Shown here: piece by piece, positions 9,140 to 16,171 of the stretch
Layout: each line of letters opens with the position of its first letter
Numbering within the stretch: the stretch's first letter is position 1
DNA from: Hymenobacter amundsenii
Lineage (GTDB): Bacteria > Bacteroidota > Bacteroidia > Cytophagales > Hymenobacteraceae
Assembly (NCBI RefSeq): GCF_002204745.1
Contig: NZ_NIRR01000011.1
Location: 41,437 to 105,436 of the forward strand
Length of the DNA: 64,000 bases
Direction of reading: 5' to 3'
Program-made: the position numbers and the translations under genes
The notes under the pieces: generated by a model
What the model was told of the DNA's origin: nothing
The model's input: the letters and a program-made list of their open reading frames with translations, nothing else
Database searches by the model: none

Positions 9140-9538
9140 ATGTCACATCAGGGCGAAATACTGCAGGAAACCATTAAAAGCAGCGGAATCTCGATTACGC
9201 GGATAGTGGACGAACTGGGTATTACACGCCCAACCATGTATCGTAAGTTCAAGGACAAGGAGCTTGATTACAATTTTGTAAAGAGAATCGGTGAAATCAT
9301 CGGACACGATTTTTCGCAAGATTTTACACATGCGCAACAAGCTGATTTATCGTTTAATGTTACATCTGTATCAAAAAGTGTAAACAACGTGTCCGAACAA
9401 CCCGTTGTATCGCGAACGGCTGTTACTGTATCGTCGGATCCCGATAGTCTAAAACAACTGATGGTGCTCCAGCAGAAGTATATTGCTCTGCTAGAAGACT
9501 ACAACGAACTCCTGCTGAAGGTGTACGGACCCAAGTAG
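9140..9538 (+). CDS. Small helix-turn-helix DNA-binding protein
   Basis: A 132-residue protein. Residues 6-55 form a compact HTH (SISITRIVDELGITRPTMYR style recognition helix, then YNFVKRIGEIIGHDF), similar in outline to XRE or prophage-type regulators. A Ser/Val-rich linker (about 70-100) follows, then a C-terminal amphipathic helix (LKQLMVLQQKYIALLEDYNELLLKVY without breaks) suited to dimerisation by coiled coil. The codon use is AT-richer than in its neighbours. The GTTAC array directly upstream is the obvious candidate target, and a parS site begins 8 bases after the stop. I do not recognise a named family. Confidence 0.75.
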   Translation: MSHQGEILQETIKSSGISITRIVDELGITRPTMYRKFKDKELDYNFVKRIGEIIGHDFSQDFTHAQQADLSFNVTSVSKSVNNVSEQPVVSRTAVTVSSDPDSLKQLMVLQQKYIALLEDYNELLLKVYGPK

Positions 9539-9546
9539 AACAGAAG

Positions 9547-9562
9547 TGTTCCACGTGAAACA
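9547..9562. promoter_or_regulatory. parS-type centromere site
   Basis: The 16-mer TGTTCCACGTGAAACA matches the known ParB-binding parS consensus TGTTNCACGTGAAACA at every fixed position. It lies between the HTH gene and the thioesterase gene, about 1.7 kb from recF. Confidence 0.8.
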
Positions 9563-9797
9563 TATTTGTTTCGGCCCTCAAACTACTCCCTGATACAGCA
9601 GCCCCAAGGAAGTCTCAGGCCACTATTACACAGTCATTGATGTCCGCCCAGAATCACCCGATAAGCTGGGCCTGTATAGTATCTGTAACTGCTGGCTGAA
9701 CGGGTACGCTGGTTGGTTGATAGGCCTCCGAACGAGGTAGGGGAGGGGGAGGCGGTCGTTTCGTTTGGCCCAACTGAGATGGGTGCTTGGCGACGGA

Positions 9798-9805
9798 TAT
9801 CTTTG
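9798..9805 (+). promoter_or_regulatory. Candidate -7 promoter element TATCTTTG
   Basis: Matches the Bacteroidetes TAnnTTTG -7 motif, 29 bases before the thioesterase ATG. A well-spaced -33 TTTG is not evident. The rest of the 9539-9833 gap holds only the parS site. Confidence 0.5.
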
Positions 9806-9833
9806 CTTTCATCTTCCGACTAACCGCCCGTTC

Positions 9834-10397
9834 ATGCCTCCCTTCGTGCTCCCCGATTACCGCCCAGTGTCTTACTCCCGCGTCACGCTCACCGAGCTGA
9901 TGATTCCGGCTTACGCCAATTTTGGTGGTAAAATCCACGGTGGCATTTTGCTCTCCCTCATGGACAAGGTGGCCTACGCGGCAGCCTCTAAACATGCCGG
10001 TAATTACTGCGTGACCGTTAACGTAGATGGGGTCAATTTCCTGCAACCCGTCGAGGTCGGTGAGTTGGTTTCCTTGCAGGCTTCGGTGAACTACGTAGGC
10101 CGCACTTCCCTGCTTGTTGGCATCCGTGTAACGGCCGAAGACGTGCGTAGCGGAACCATCAAGCATACCAACACCAGCTACTTCACCATGGTGGCCAAAG
10201 ACGAGGCGAACAAGCCCACGCAGGTGCCCGGCTTGCTATTGGAAACCCGCGATGAAACCCGCCGCTTTCAGGAGGCCATCAAGCGGCGGCAGCTCCAGGA
10301 TGAGTACCGCGAACAGTTTGATAATGCCCGGACTATCCTAGCCGTTGAAGACCAGATGAACCTGCTCGAAGACGAGCGGTGCCGCATCGTGTACTAG
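9834..10397 (+). CDS. Hotdog-fold acyl-CoA thioesterase
   Basis: The protein is predicted to hydrolyse acyl-CoA thioesters. It has 187 residues, with the core hotdog domain in residues 15-125. The motif NFGGKIHGGILLSLMDKVAY contains the Asn/Gly and Asp expected of the YciA/BACH acyl-CoA hydrolase group, followed by the central helix and VTVNVDGVNFLQPVEVGELV. The C-terminal 60 residues are charged and helical, longer than in E. coli YciA. The ATG at 9834 is preferred over a GTG/TTG-like upstream start because the region before it carries a promoter-like element. Isolated gene; native substrate unknown. Confidence 0.88.
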   Translation: MPPFVLPDYRPVSYSRVTLTELMIPAYANFGGKIHGGILLSLMDKVAYAAASKHAGNYCVTVNVDGVNFLQPVEVGELVSLQASVNYVGRTSLLVGIRVTAEDVRSGTIKHTNTSYFTMVAKDEANKPTQVPGLLLETRDETRRFQEAIKRRQLQDEYREQFDNARTILAVEDQMNLLEDERCRIVY

Positions 10398-10821
10398 TTA
10401 ACCCAAGCTGTGGCGTGGGGTGTTGCGCTAGGTGTAGGGCGCGGTGCTTGACCCGCCCGCCACGGGAACTAACTAGTCAGCGCCAAGAAGGTCTGTTAAA
10501 CCTCTCCTTTCTAATGGCGGCCAAGGACAAGCCCTCCACCCTAACCCGACGCTCTAACTTAGGTTAACTAACAGCAGATTGTTGTTCCCAGTGTTGAAGA
10601 TCAGGGTTGCTAGTTGCGCAATGGGTGTGCAGGGGTACGCAGCGGCTTTATGCGTATCCTGCCGGTTTGAATAGTCCGAGATGTATGGTGAGCCTTGGGG
10701 GGGCTGGTATGCGAAACTCAGGATGCTGGCGCTTTGGTCTGAGTGCCATCAACCCTGAATATGCGTTGGGCTTCAACCTAGGCAGGAGTACTTGATTCGC
10801 AGCAAAGCAGGAGGGGGAAGC
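10398..10821. other. Intergenic region without a supported gene
   Basis: About 420 bases between convergent genes. Short open frames have no recognisable motif. I see an imperfect hairpin near 10628-10662 and a TAACTTAGGTTAACT palindrome near 10557. Nothing else stands out; it may be a decayed gene. Confidence 0.5.
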
Positions 10822-11145
10822 CTACAGGAATACGACTTCCTTAATTACATCTTCGCCCACCTCGGCGTTGATATTGGCTAGCACTTTAGTCTTAGCCATA
10901 ACCAGCTCGTGTTTCAGCGGGGCCGAGGAAAGGCGCACGAAGAGCTTGTTGTTGCTCACGTAAATCTGCTGCGTCTTTAAGGCGACGGCCTTGCCCATGA
11001 TCTTCTCCCAACTCGCCACGACCGTCACTTCGTTTAGCTTTCCTTGTAAGCGGTAGGCACGCAGCAATGCCGTGATGCCGTCCTTGAGTGGGACGATATC
11101 CGACTTGCGGGAATTTTCGGGGGAATACGGTTTTTTGTAGGCCAT
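10822..11145 (-). CDS. DUF721 / DciA-like protein
   Basis: A 107-residue basic protein of the DUF721 family, whose best-known member DciA loads the replicative helicase in bacteria lacking DnaC. Family cues are the N-terminal helix before ITALLRAYRLQGKL, the VVASWEKIMGKAVA motif (the conserved W-x-x-[IV]-[VM]-G), YVSNNKLFVRLSSAPLKHEL and the closing VEDVIKEVVFL-type strand. It follows recF on the same strand with a gap of 67 bases, an arrangement common for DUF721 genes in Bacteroidetes and supportive of a replication role. Confidence 0.88.
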   Translation of the reverse strand: MAYKKPYSPENSRKSDIVPLKDGITALLRAYRLQGKLNEVTVVASWEKIMGKAVALKTQQIYVSNNKLFVRLSSAPLKHELVMAKTKVLANINAEVGEDVIKEVVFL

Positions 11146-11212
11146 CTGAGTAAGTTAACGCGCGAGCAACCAGCCCTGACGGCCAACTCCCCAAAGATAC
11201 CTCGCCCATGGG

Positions 11213-12328
11213 CTAAAGCCGTGTTACGGTTCCCGATTCGACCCGGAATCGGCGGATGTCTTCCGAAAGGGAAGCCAGCACCCGGTCGGTCCGTTCGAGG
11301 TGGGTGTCGGTCAGGAAAATCTGGCCGAAAGAGTGGTTAGCTACCAGTTGCATCAGTCGGGTGATGCGCTTCTCATCGAGGCGGTCGAAGATGTCATCGA
11401 GCAACAGCAGGGGCTTTTGGCGCTGGCGCTCGGCCAGCAGCTCGAACTGCGCCAGCTTGAGCGCAATGACGAATGACTTCTGCTGGCCCTGGGAGCCATA
11501 ACTCTTCACTGGCTTGTCATCCATCAGGAAGGTGAAGTCGTCGCGGTGGGGGCCGGTGGTGGTGCGCTGTAATGTGAGGTCGCGGCGCTCCTGCAGGCGC
11601 AATAGCTTCCCGAAGTCGGCGCCGGGCAACTCGCTCTTATACGTAAGTGTCACCTGCTCCTGGCCATCGGCTAGTTGGGCGTAGTGGCGCTGGAACAGCG
11701 GCTCGAACTCCAGCAGAAAATCCTGGCGGCGCTGCACCAGCTGTTCGCCCAGCGGGACCAGCTGCTCATCAATAGTCAATAGGTAGTCGCGGTCGTAACC
11801 GGCCTGGCGGTCGGTGGCCAGCTTGAGCAGGGCGTTGCGCTGCTTAAGGAGCTGGGTGTAGCGAATAAGTAACTCCAGGTACTCGTGGTCGAGCTGCGAC
11901 ATAAGGCTGTCGAAGTGCTTGCGCCGCTCCTCGCTGCCCTGCCGGATCAGGTCAGTATCGTAGGGCGAGATGAGCACCACCGGGTAGCGGCCGATGTGGT
12001 CGGATACCCGCTCATAGGGTTGCTTGTCGTGAGTCACACTTTTCTTCTGCCCCAGGCGCAGGCTGCACTGAATGGTTTCGGCGGGCGCATCATCGGGTCG
12101 GCCCCCAAACCGGCCCCGGGTCACGAAGAACTCCGCTCCTTGCTTGATGCTCTGGGCATCGGTGGGGGTGAAGGCACTCTTGGTCAGGGAGAGGTAATGA
12201 ATGGCGTCGAGCAGGTTGGTCTTGCCGCTGCCGTTGTCGCCGATAAAGCAGTTGATATGGGCCGAAAAGGATAACTGGGCTTCTTCGTAATTCTTGAAGA
12301 AAAGGAGGTGGAGGCTCTCGAGGTTCAT
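11213..12328 (-). CDS. recF: DNA replication and repair protein RecF
   Basis: RecF is an SMC/ABC-like ATPase that helps load RecA at single-strand gaps. The 371 residues are of family length. Walker A GDNGSGKTN is near residues 30-38, followed by LLDAIHYLSL. The signature region SYGSQGQQKSFVIALKLAQ is near 275-293, and Walker B LLLLDDIFDRLD near 304-315 precedes the D-loop. The first residues MNLESLHLLFFKNYEEA match the family start. It is divergent from pdhA; the recF start and the pdhA start are 69 bases apart. Confidence 0.96.
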   Translation of the reverse strand: MNLESLHLLFFKNYEEAQLSFSAHINCFIGDNGSGKTNLLDAIHYLSLTKSAFTPTDAQSIKQGAEFFVTRGRFGGRPDDAPAETIQCSLRLGQKKSVTHDKQPYERVSDHIGRYPVVLISPYDTDLIRQGSEERRKHFDSLMSQLDHEYLELLIRYTQLLKQRNALLKLATDRQAGYDRDYLLTIDEQLVPLGEQLVQRRQDFLLEFEPLFQRHYAQLADGQEQVTLTYKSELPGADFGKLLRLQERRDLTLQRTTTGPHRDDFTFLMDDKPVKSYGSQGQQKSFVIALKLAQFELLAERQRQKPLLLLDDIFDRLDEKRITRLMQLVANHSFGQIFLTDTHLERTDRVLASLSEDIRRFRVESGTVTRL

Positions 12329-12397
12329 GCTGGGGGTGCGGACATTGCAATCCTTTTACGTACTTTCGCCTCCCAAACGCGAACAATCGAAACTAAG

Positions 12398-13561
12398 ATG
12401 GCGGATACGAAAGTACAGGCTACTTCCAAGGCTTCCAACCCGGCCAAGAAAGCGTCGGCAACGAAAGGCAAAGCAGCCGTTGAGACGGCCAAGCAACCCC
12501 AGAACGTGAAGCCGGCAGCCAACAAAGCCGCGAAGGCCGCAACCGACGCGCCCAAGGCTACCTCGCCCGCTAAGGCGGAGTACTCCAAGGAAACCTACCT
12601 GACCTGGTATGAGCAGATGATGCTCATGCGCAAGTTTGAGGAGAAGGCCGGGCAGCTCTACGGGCAGCAGAAGATCAAAGGTTTCTGCCACCTCTACATC
12701 GGGCAGGAAGCCTGCGTAGCCGGTGCCGTGTCGGCCCTGACCAAGGACGATAAGTGGATTACCGCCTACCGCGACCATGCCCACCCGCTGGCTTTGGGTA
12801 CCTCGCCCAATGCCATCATGGCCGAGCTGTTTGCCAAAGCCACCGGTTGCTCGAAAGGCAAGGGGGGCTCAATGCACATGTTCGATAAGGAAGTGAACTT
12901 CATCGGTGGCCACGGCATCGTGGGGGCGCAGGTGCCTATGGGTGCCGGCATTGCCTTCGCCGAGAAGTACAACAAGACCGGTAACCTCTGCATCGCCTAC
13001 ATGGGCGACGGGGCCGTGCGCCAGGGCGCCCTGCACGAAGCCTTCAACATGGCCATGCTCTGGAAGCTGCCCGTCATCTTCGTAGTCGAGAACAACGGTT
13101 ATGCGATGGGTACGTCGGTGCAGCGCAGCTCCAATGTCACGGAGCTCTACACCATTGGCGAGAGCTACGACATGCCGTCGGAGCCGGTTAATGCCATGAA
13201 CGTGGAAGACGTGCACGAGGCCGTAGCCCGCGCCGCCGAGCGTGCCCGCGCCGGCGAAGGCCCCACGTTCCTGGAGTTCAAAACCTACCGCTACAAGGGC
13301 CACTCGATGAGCGACCCCGCCAAGTACCGCACCAAGGACGAGTTGGAAGACTACCGCTCCCGCGATACCATTGAGGCCGTGCGCCACACCATTCTGACCC
13401 ACAACCTGGCGACCGAAGAAGACTTGGCTGCCATCGACGAGAAGATCAAAGGGCAGGTGCAGGAGTCGGTGGAGTTTGCCGAAAAGTCGGACTACCCGAC
13501 CGCCGACGAGCTTTACCACGACGTGTACGTGCAGCAGGACTACCCTTACATCCGCGACTAG
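12398..13561 (+). CDS. pdhA: Pyruvate dehydrogenase E1 component alpha subunit
   Basis: With E1 beta it decarboxylates pyruvate using thiamine diphosphate. The canonical domain starts near residue 65 (YLTWYEQMMLMRKFEEK). The thiamine-binding GDG...N motif (GDGAVRQG to FVVENNGYAMG) is near 205-240, and the phosphorylation-loop equivalent YRYKGHSMSDPAKYR near 300. Before the domain sits a roughly 60-residue Ala/Lys/Thr-rich extension, absent in most E1 alpha proteins, that resembles a flexible histone-H1-like tail or a linker. The ATG at 12398 is chosen because the upstream frame overlaps recF. The beta subunit gene is not adjacent. Confidence 0.94.
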   Translation: MADTKVQATSKASNPAKKASATKGKAAVETAKQPQNVKPAANKAAKAATDAPKATSPAKAEYSKETYLTWYEQMMLMRKFEEKAGQLYGQQKIKGFCHLYIGQEACVAGAVSALTKDDKWITAYRDHAHPLALGTSPNAIMAELFAKATGCSKGKGGSMHMFDKEVNFIGGHGIVGAQVPMGAGIAFAEKYNKTGNLCIAYMGDGAVRQGALHEAFNMAMLWKLPVIFVVENNGYAMGTSVQRSSNVTELYTIGESYDMPSEPVNAMNVEDVHEAVARAAERARAGEGPTFLEFKTYRYKGHSMSDPAKYRTKDELEDYRSRDTIEAVRHTILTHNLATEEDLAAIDEKIKGQVQESVEFAEKSDYPTADELYHDVYVQQDYPYIRD

Positions 13562-13707
13562 ATTTCTTGAGCGGTTGGCTATTAGCTGCTAGCCCTTGGC
13601 TCCGTTCTGGAGTGAATGGTTTAAAAGTGAGGAGCCTTGGTAGAGGAGTCTATAAAAGGGCGAACGTAACGGAAGGCACTCAGGTAAGCGTCGATTAATC
13701 AGAACAG

Positions 13708-13740
13708 AGCTAACAGCCAACAGCTGATAGCTAACAGCTA
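13708..13740. repeat. AGCTAACAGC repeat, copy 1
   Basis: An interspersed repeat built from AGCTAACAGC, CAACAGCTGATAGC and a second AGCTAACAGC-like unit, ending 7 bases before a start codon. A near-identical copy lies at 14757-14787. Confidence 0.75.
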
Positions 13741-13747
13741 AATTTCA

Positions 13748-14518
13748 ATGTCTAAGATTCCTTACACGGGAAAAAGCCAGCAGGCTCGCCAGCCGCAGAC
13801 CGTTTCCACCGACCCGCTCCAGCCTGCCGAAGCCTACAACCCCGAGCACCCGCTCATGGAGGACCCCGATGCGCTGGCCATGCGGCTGGTGGAGTCGGAG
13901 GATTTTGTGCGTCGGAACAAGAACGTACTGCTTGGGCTGTTGGCTGTAGTAGTGCTGGCCGTAGCCGGTGGCTTCGGCTACTACATGTGGCGCAACTCCC
14001 AGGACGAGAAAGGACAGGTAGCCCTATTCCAGGCCGTCGATTATTGGGAGGCTGACTCGTTGCAGAAGGCCCTGAAGGGCGACGGCCGCAACTTGGGTCT
14101 GGAGCGTGTGGCTTCGGAGTACAGTGGCACCGATGCTGGCAACCTGGCCAACTTCTACGCCGGCGTAGCCGCCCTCAAGGATGGCAAATACAAAGCCGCC
14201 ATCGACTACCTCGAAGATTTCAGCGCCGACGACTACCTTGTGCAGGCCCGCGCCTACTCGCTCATCGGTGATGCTCACCTGGAACTCAACCAGCCCAAGG
14301 AAGCTGCTGACTTCTACAACAAGGCCGCCAACTACAACGCCAACGAGTACTTCTCGCCCACCTACCTGCTCAAGGAAGGTACGGCCCGCGAAGTAGCCCA
14401 GGACTACGCCGGTGCCCTGACGGCATACGACAAAATCCTGACCGACTACCCTGCCGCTGCCGAAGCCACCGAAGCCAAGCAGTACAAGGCCCGGGCCGAA
14501 GGACTGATGCGCAAGTAA
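13748..14518 (+). CDS. TPR-repeat protein with one membrane segment (YfgM-like)
   Basis: A 256-residue protein. A polar N-terminus of about 60 residues is followed by a membrane segment (LLGLLAVVVLAVAGGFGYYMW, about 60-80), then tetratricopeptide repeats through to the end (for example ARAYSLIGDAHLELNQPKEA and the following FYNKAANYN). The layout of N-in anchor plus exported TPR domain matches YfgM-type proteins, which in E. coli work with the foldase PpiD at the Sec translocon. A PpiD-like gene lies at 21.5 kb, so a functional link is possible. Not in an evident operon. Confidence 0.8.
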   Translation: MSKIPYTGKSQQARQPQTVSTDPLQPAEAYNPEHPLMEDPDALAMRLVESEDFVRRNKNVLLGLLAVVVLAVAGGFGYYMWRNSQDEKGQVALFQAVDYWEADSLQKALKGDGRNLGLERVASEYSGTDAGNLANFYAGVAALKDGKYKAAIDYLEDFSADDYLVQARAYSLIGDAHLELNQPKEAADFYNKAANYNANEYFSPTYLLKEGTAREVAQDYAGALTAYDKILTDYPAAAEATEAKQYKARAEGLMRK

Positions 14519-14594
14519 GCCGTCTTTGAGATGCCTAGTTCCGTTGTACTTGAAAGATGGAATTTAGCATAAAAAATTGATTTTCAGTTGTTTA

Positions 14595-14632
14595 AAATTG
14601 AAAAGGCGGCTTTCGAGCTGCCTTTTCAATTT
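14595..14632 (+). terminator. Terminator after the TPR gene
   Basis: Perfect 13-bp arms AAATTGAAAAGGC / GCCTTTTCAATTT, with further pairing inside the loop. Confidence 0.8.
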
Positions 14633-14656
14633 AGATAGACACCCAGTTAGTAAGCC

Positions 14657-14664
14657 TATCTTTG
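14657..14664 (+). promoter_or_regulatory. Candidate -7 promoter element TATCTTTG
   Basis: Matches TAnnTTTG, 130 bases before the ribH start. No clear -33 box. Confidence 0.4.
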
Positions 14665-14756
14665 CCGTGAAGCAGTTCCCCTGCCTTCGATAAAGCACAC
14701 AAGGAACACCAAAAGCCCAAAGTGCTTTCGGTAAATAATTGTCTCACAGAACATAA

Positions 14757-14787
14757 GCTAACAGCCAGCAGCTGATAGCTACCAGCT
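14757..14787. repeat. AGCTAACAGC repeat, copy 2
   Basis: Differs from copy 1 at only a few positions and also ends a few bases before a start codon (ribH). Confidence 0.75.
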
Positions 14788-14794
14788 CATCCAA

Positions 14795-15271
14795 ATGGCT
14801 ACTTCCCTTAAAAACCTGAGCGACTACACCTCCGACCACTTCATCGACATCTCCGAAAAGCGGTTTGGGCTGGTAGTGGCGGAATGGAACCGCGAAATCA
14901 CTGATACGCTGGCCCAGGGGGCCTACGATACGCTGCTCAAGCACGGAGCCAAGCCCGAGCACATCTTCCGCAACACCGTACCCGGCAGCTTCGAGCTGAC
15001 GCTGGGGGCACAACTGCTGGCCCAGCACGACGAAATTGACGCCGTTATCTGTTTGGGCGTTGTTATTCAGGGCGAAACCAAGCACGACGACTACATCTGC
15101 CACGCCGTGGCCAGCGGTATCACCAACGTGGGCCTGAAGTTCAACAAGCCGGTCATCTTTGGCCTCGTGACCACCAACACCCTAGAGCAGGCCTGGGACC
15201 GGGCCGGCGGCAAGCACGGCAACAAAGGTGTGGAAGGCGCGGTAGCCGCCATCCATATGCTGGGCTTCTGA
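14795..15271 (+). CDS. ribH: 6,7-dimethyl-8-ribityllumazine synthase
   Basis: This enzyme makes the penultimate riboflavin precursor from 5-amino-6-ribitylaminouracil and dihydroxybutanone phosphate. The 158 residues are of normal length. Key family motifs are present in order: VVAEWNREIT near residue 28, VPGSFELTLGAQ near 68, the phosphate/catalytic segment GVVIQGETKHDDYICHAV near 89-106 with the catalytic His in KHDDY, and GLVTTNTLEQAWDRAGG near 128. Other rib genes are not nearby, as is common in Bacteroidetes. No FMN riboswitch is recognised upstream. Confidence 0.97.
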   Translation: MATSLKNLSDYTSDHFIDISEKRFGLVVAEWNREITDTLAQGAYDTLLKHGAKPEHIFRNTVPGSFELTLGAQLLAQHDEIDAVICLGVVIQGETKHDDYICHAVASGITNVGLKFNKPVIFGLVTTNTLEQAWDRAGGKHGNKGVEGAVAAIHMLGF

Positions 15272-15572
15272 TTGGCTGAACGGAAGTAGCGACTAGCAAG
15301 CTAACCGCAACCAGCACTGAGTGCTGGAGGAAAGAACCGTAACAAATACGGTATCGTGCTGATTAGCGGACAAAACCGTAGCTTTGCGGCCGAATACTGC
15401 CGGCCCGATGCCAAGCGGAATTACCGTCGCAGATTCCCGATTGCCGGCCAACAGAACGAGATAAACTTATTCGTTTAGGCCGATGTTGGGACTGCTTAAC
15501 GGTGAACCTTTGCGCCGTTTTCCGTCAAAACCTGCCAATTACCACCTCCCACCATTATCTTCCGGTACCGAC
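15272..15572. promoter_or_regulatory. Gap before the DksA-like gene, with a -7 element
   Basis: About 300 bases without a supported gene. TAGCTTTG at 15379-15386 fits the TAnnTTTG motif, and a small GCACTGAGTGC palindrome lies near 15315. The long leader between 15386 and the ATG at 15573 shows no known riboswitch. Confidence 0.4.
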
Positions 15573-15956
15573 ATGAGTGAAGCACCACTACGCTATTCCA
15601 GGGAAGAGCTGGCCGAGTTTGAGCAAATCATTCAGGATAAGCTCACGGCTGCCCGCAAGGAAGTCTCTTTCATTAAGGAAACCCTGAGCCGCAAAAACGA
15701 CACCGGTACCGATAACACGGCCTCGTCGTCGAAAGTACTGGAAGACGGAGCCGACACGGCCGAGAAGGAAAGCATGAACCAGCTGGCTTCGCGCCAGATG
15801 AAGTTTATCCAGCAGCTCGAAAATGCCTTGGTCCGCATCAAGAACGGCACCTACGGCGTGTGCATTGGCACCGGCAAGCTCATCCAGAAGGAGCGCCTGC
15901 GGGCCGTCCCCCACACCCAGCACTCCATCGAAGCCAAAATGGCCCGCCGCGACTAG
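15573..15956 (+). CDS. TraR/DksA-like regulator lacking the zinc-finger cysteines
   Basis: A 127-residue protein. The N-terminal half is a helical hairpin (residues about 8-90), and the C-terminal part follows the DksA globular domain pattern NGTYGVCIGTGKLIQKERLRAVP. In E. coli DksA this region holds four zinc cysteines; here only the first Cys remains, and the second CxxC is replaced by HSIEA. Zinc-free homologues of this kind are widespread in Bacteroidetes. It probably acts on RNA polymerase through the secondary channel, though that is inferred from the family. The ATG at 15573 is taken because the upstream frame has no family residues. Confidence 0.87.
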   Translation: MSEAPLRYSREELAEFEQIIQDKLTAARKEVSFIKETLSRKNDTGTDNTASSSKVLEDGADTAEKESMNQLASRQMKFIQQLENALVRIKNGTYGVCIGTGKLIQKERLRAVPHTQHSIEAKMARRD

Positions 15957-16019
15957 TGAGTTGCCGATGCCCAGTTGCCAGTTGATAGGTTATACTGACA
16001 ACTGCCAACTCAATACCCA

Positions 16020-16085
16020 GCCCGGACCAGCTGCCTGGGTTCCGCCGATTGGTGGGGCCGGGCGGCTGGTCCGGGCACTGTTTTC
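16020..16085 (+). terminator. Possible terminator after the DksA-like gene
   Basis: GCCCGGACCAGCTGCC at 16020-16035 pairs with 16061-16076 with one mismatch, then ACTGTTTT. The loop is long, so this is tentative. Confidence 0.4.
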
Positions 16086-16171
16086 GGCAATGCTTCGTTG
16101 GAAGAATTGCCTCTTTTGATTTGAATACTTCACCTGTACCGTAGCGATACGGCACGCATGCTTCTACCACC

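Noticed and set aside
10379..10795. Two 62-codon frames between the thioesterase and DUF721 genes
   Set aside because: No ribosome-binding context, no motif and atypical composition.
14640..14794. FMN riboswitch before ribH
   Set aside because: No conserved RFN helices found; the region holds a terminator, a promoter motif and an AGCTAACAGC repeat.
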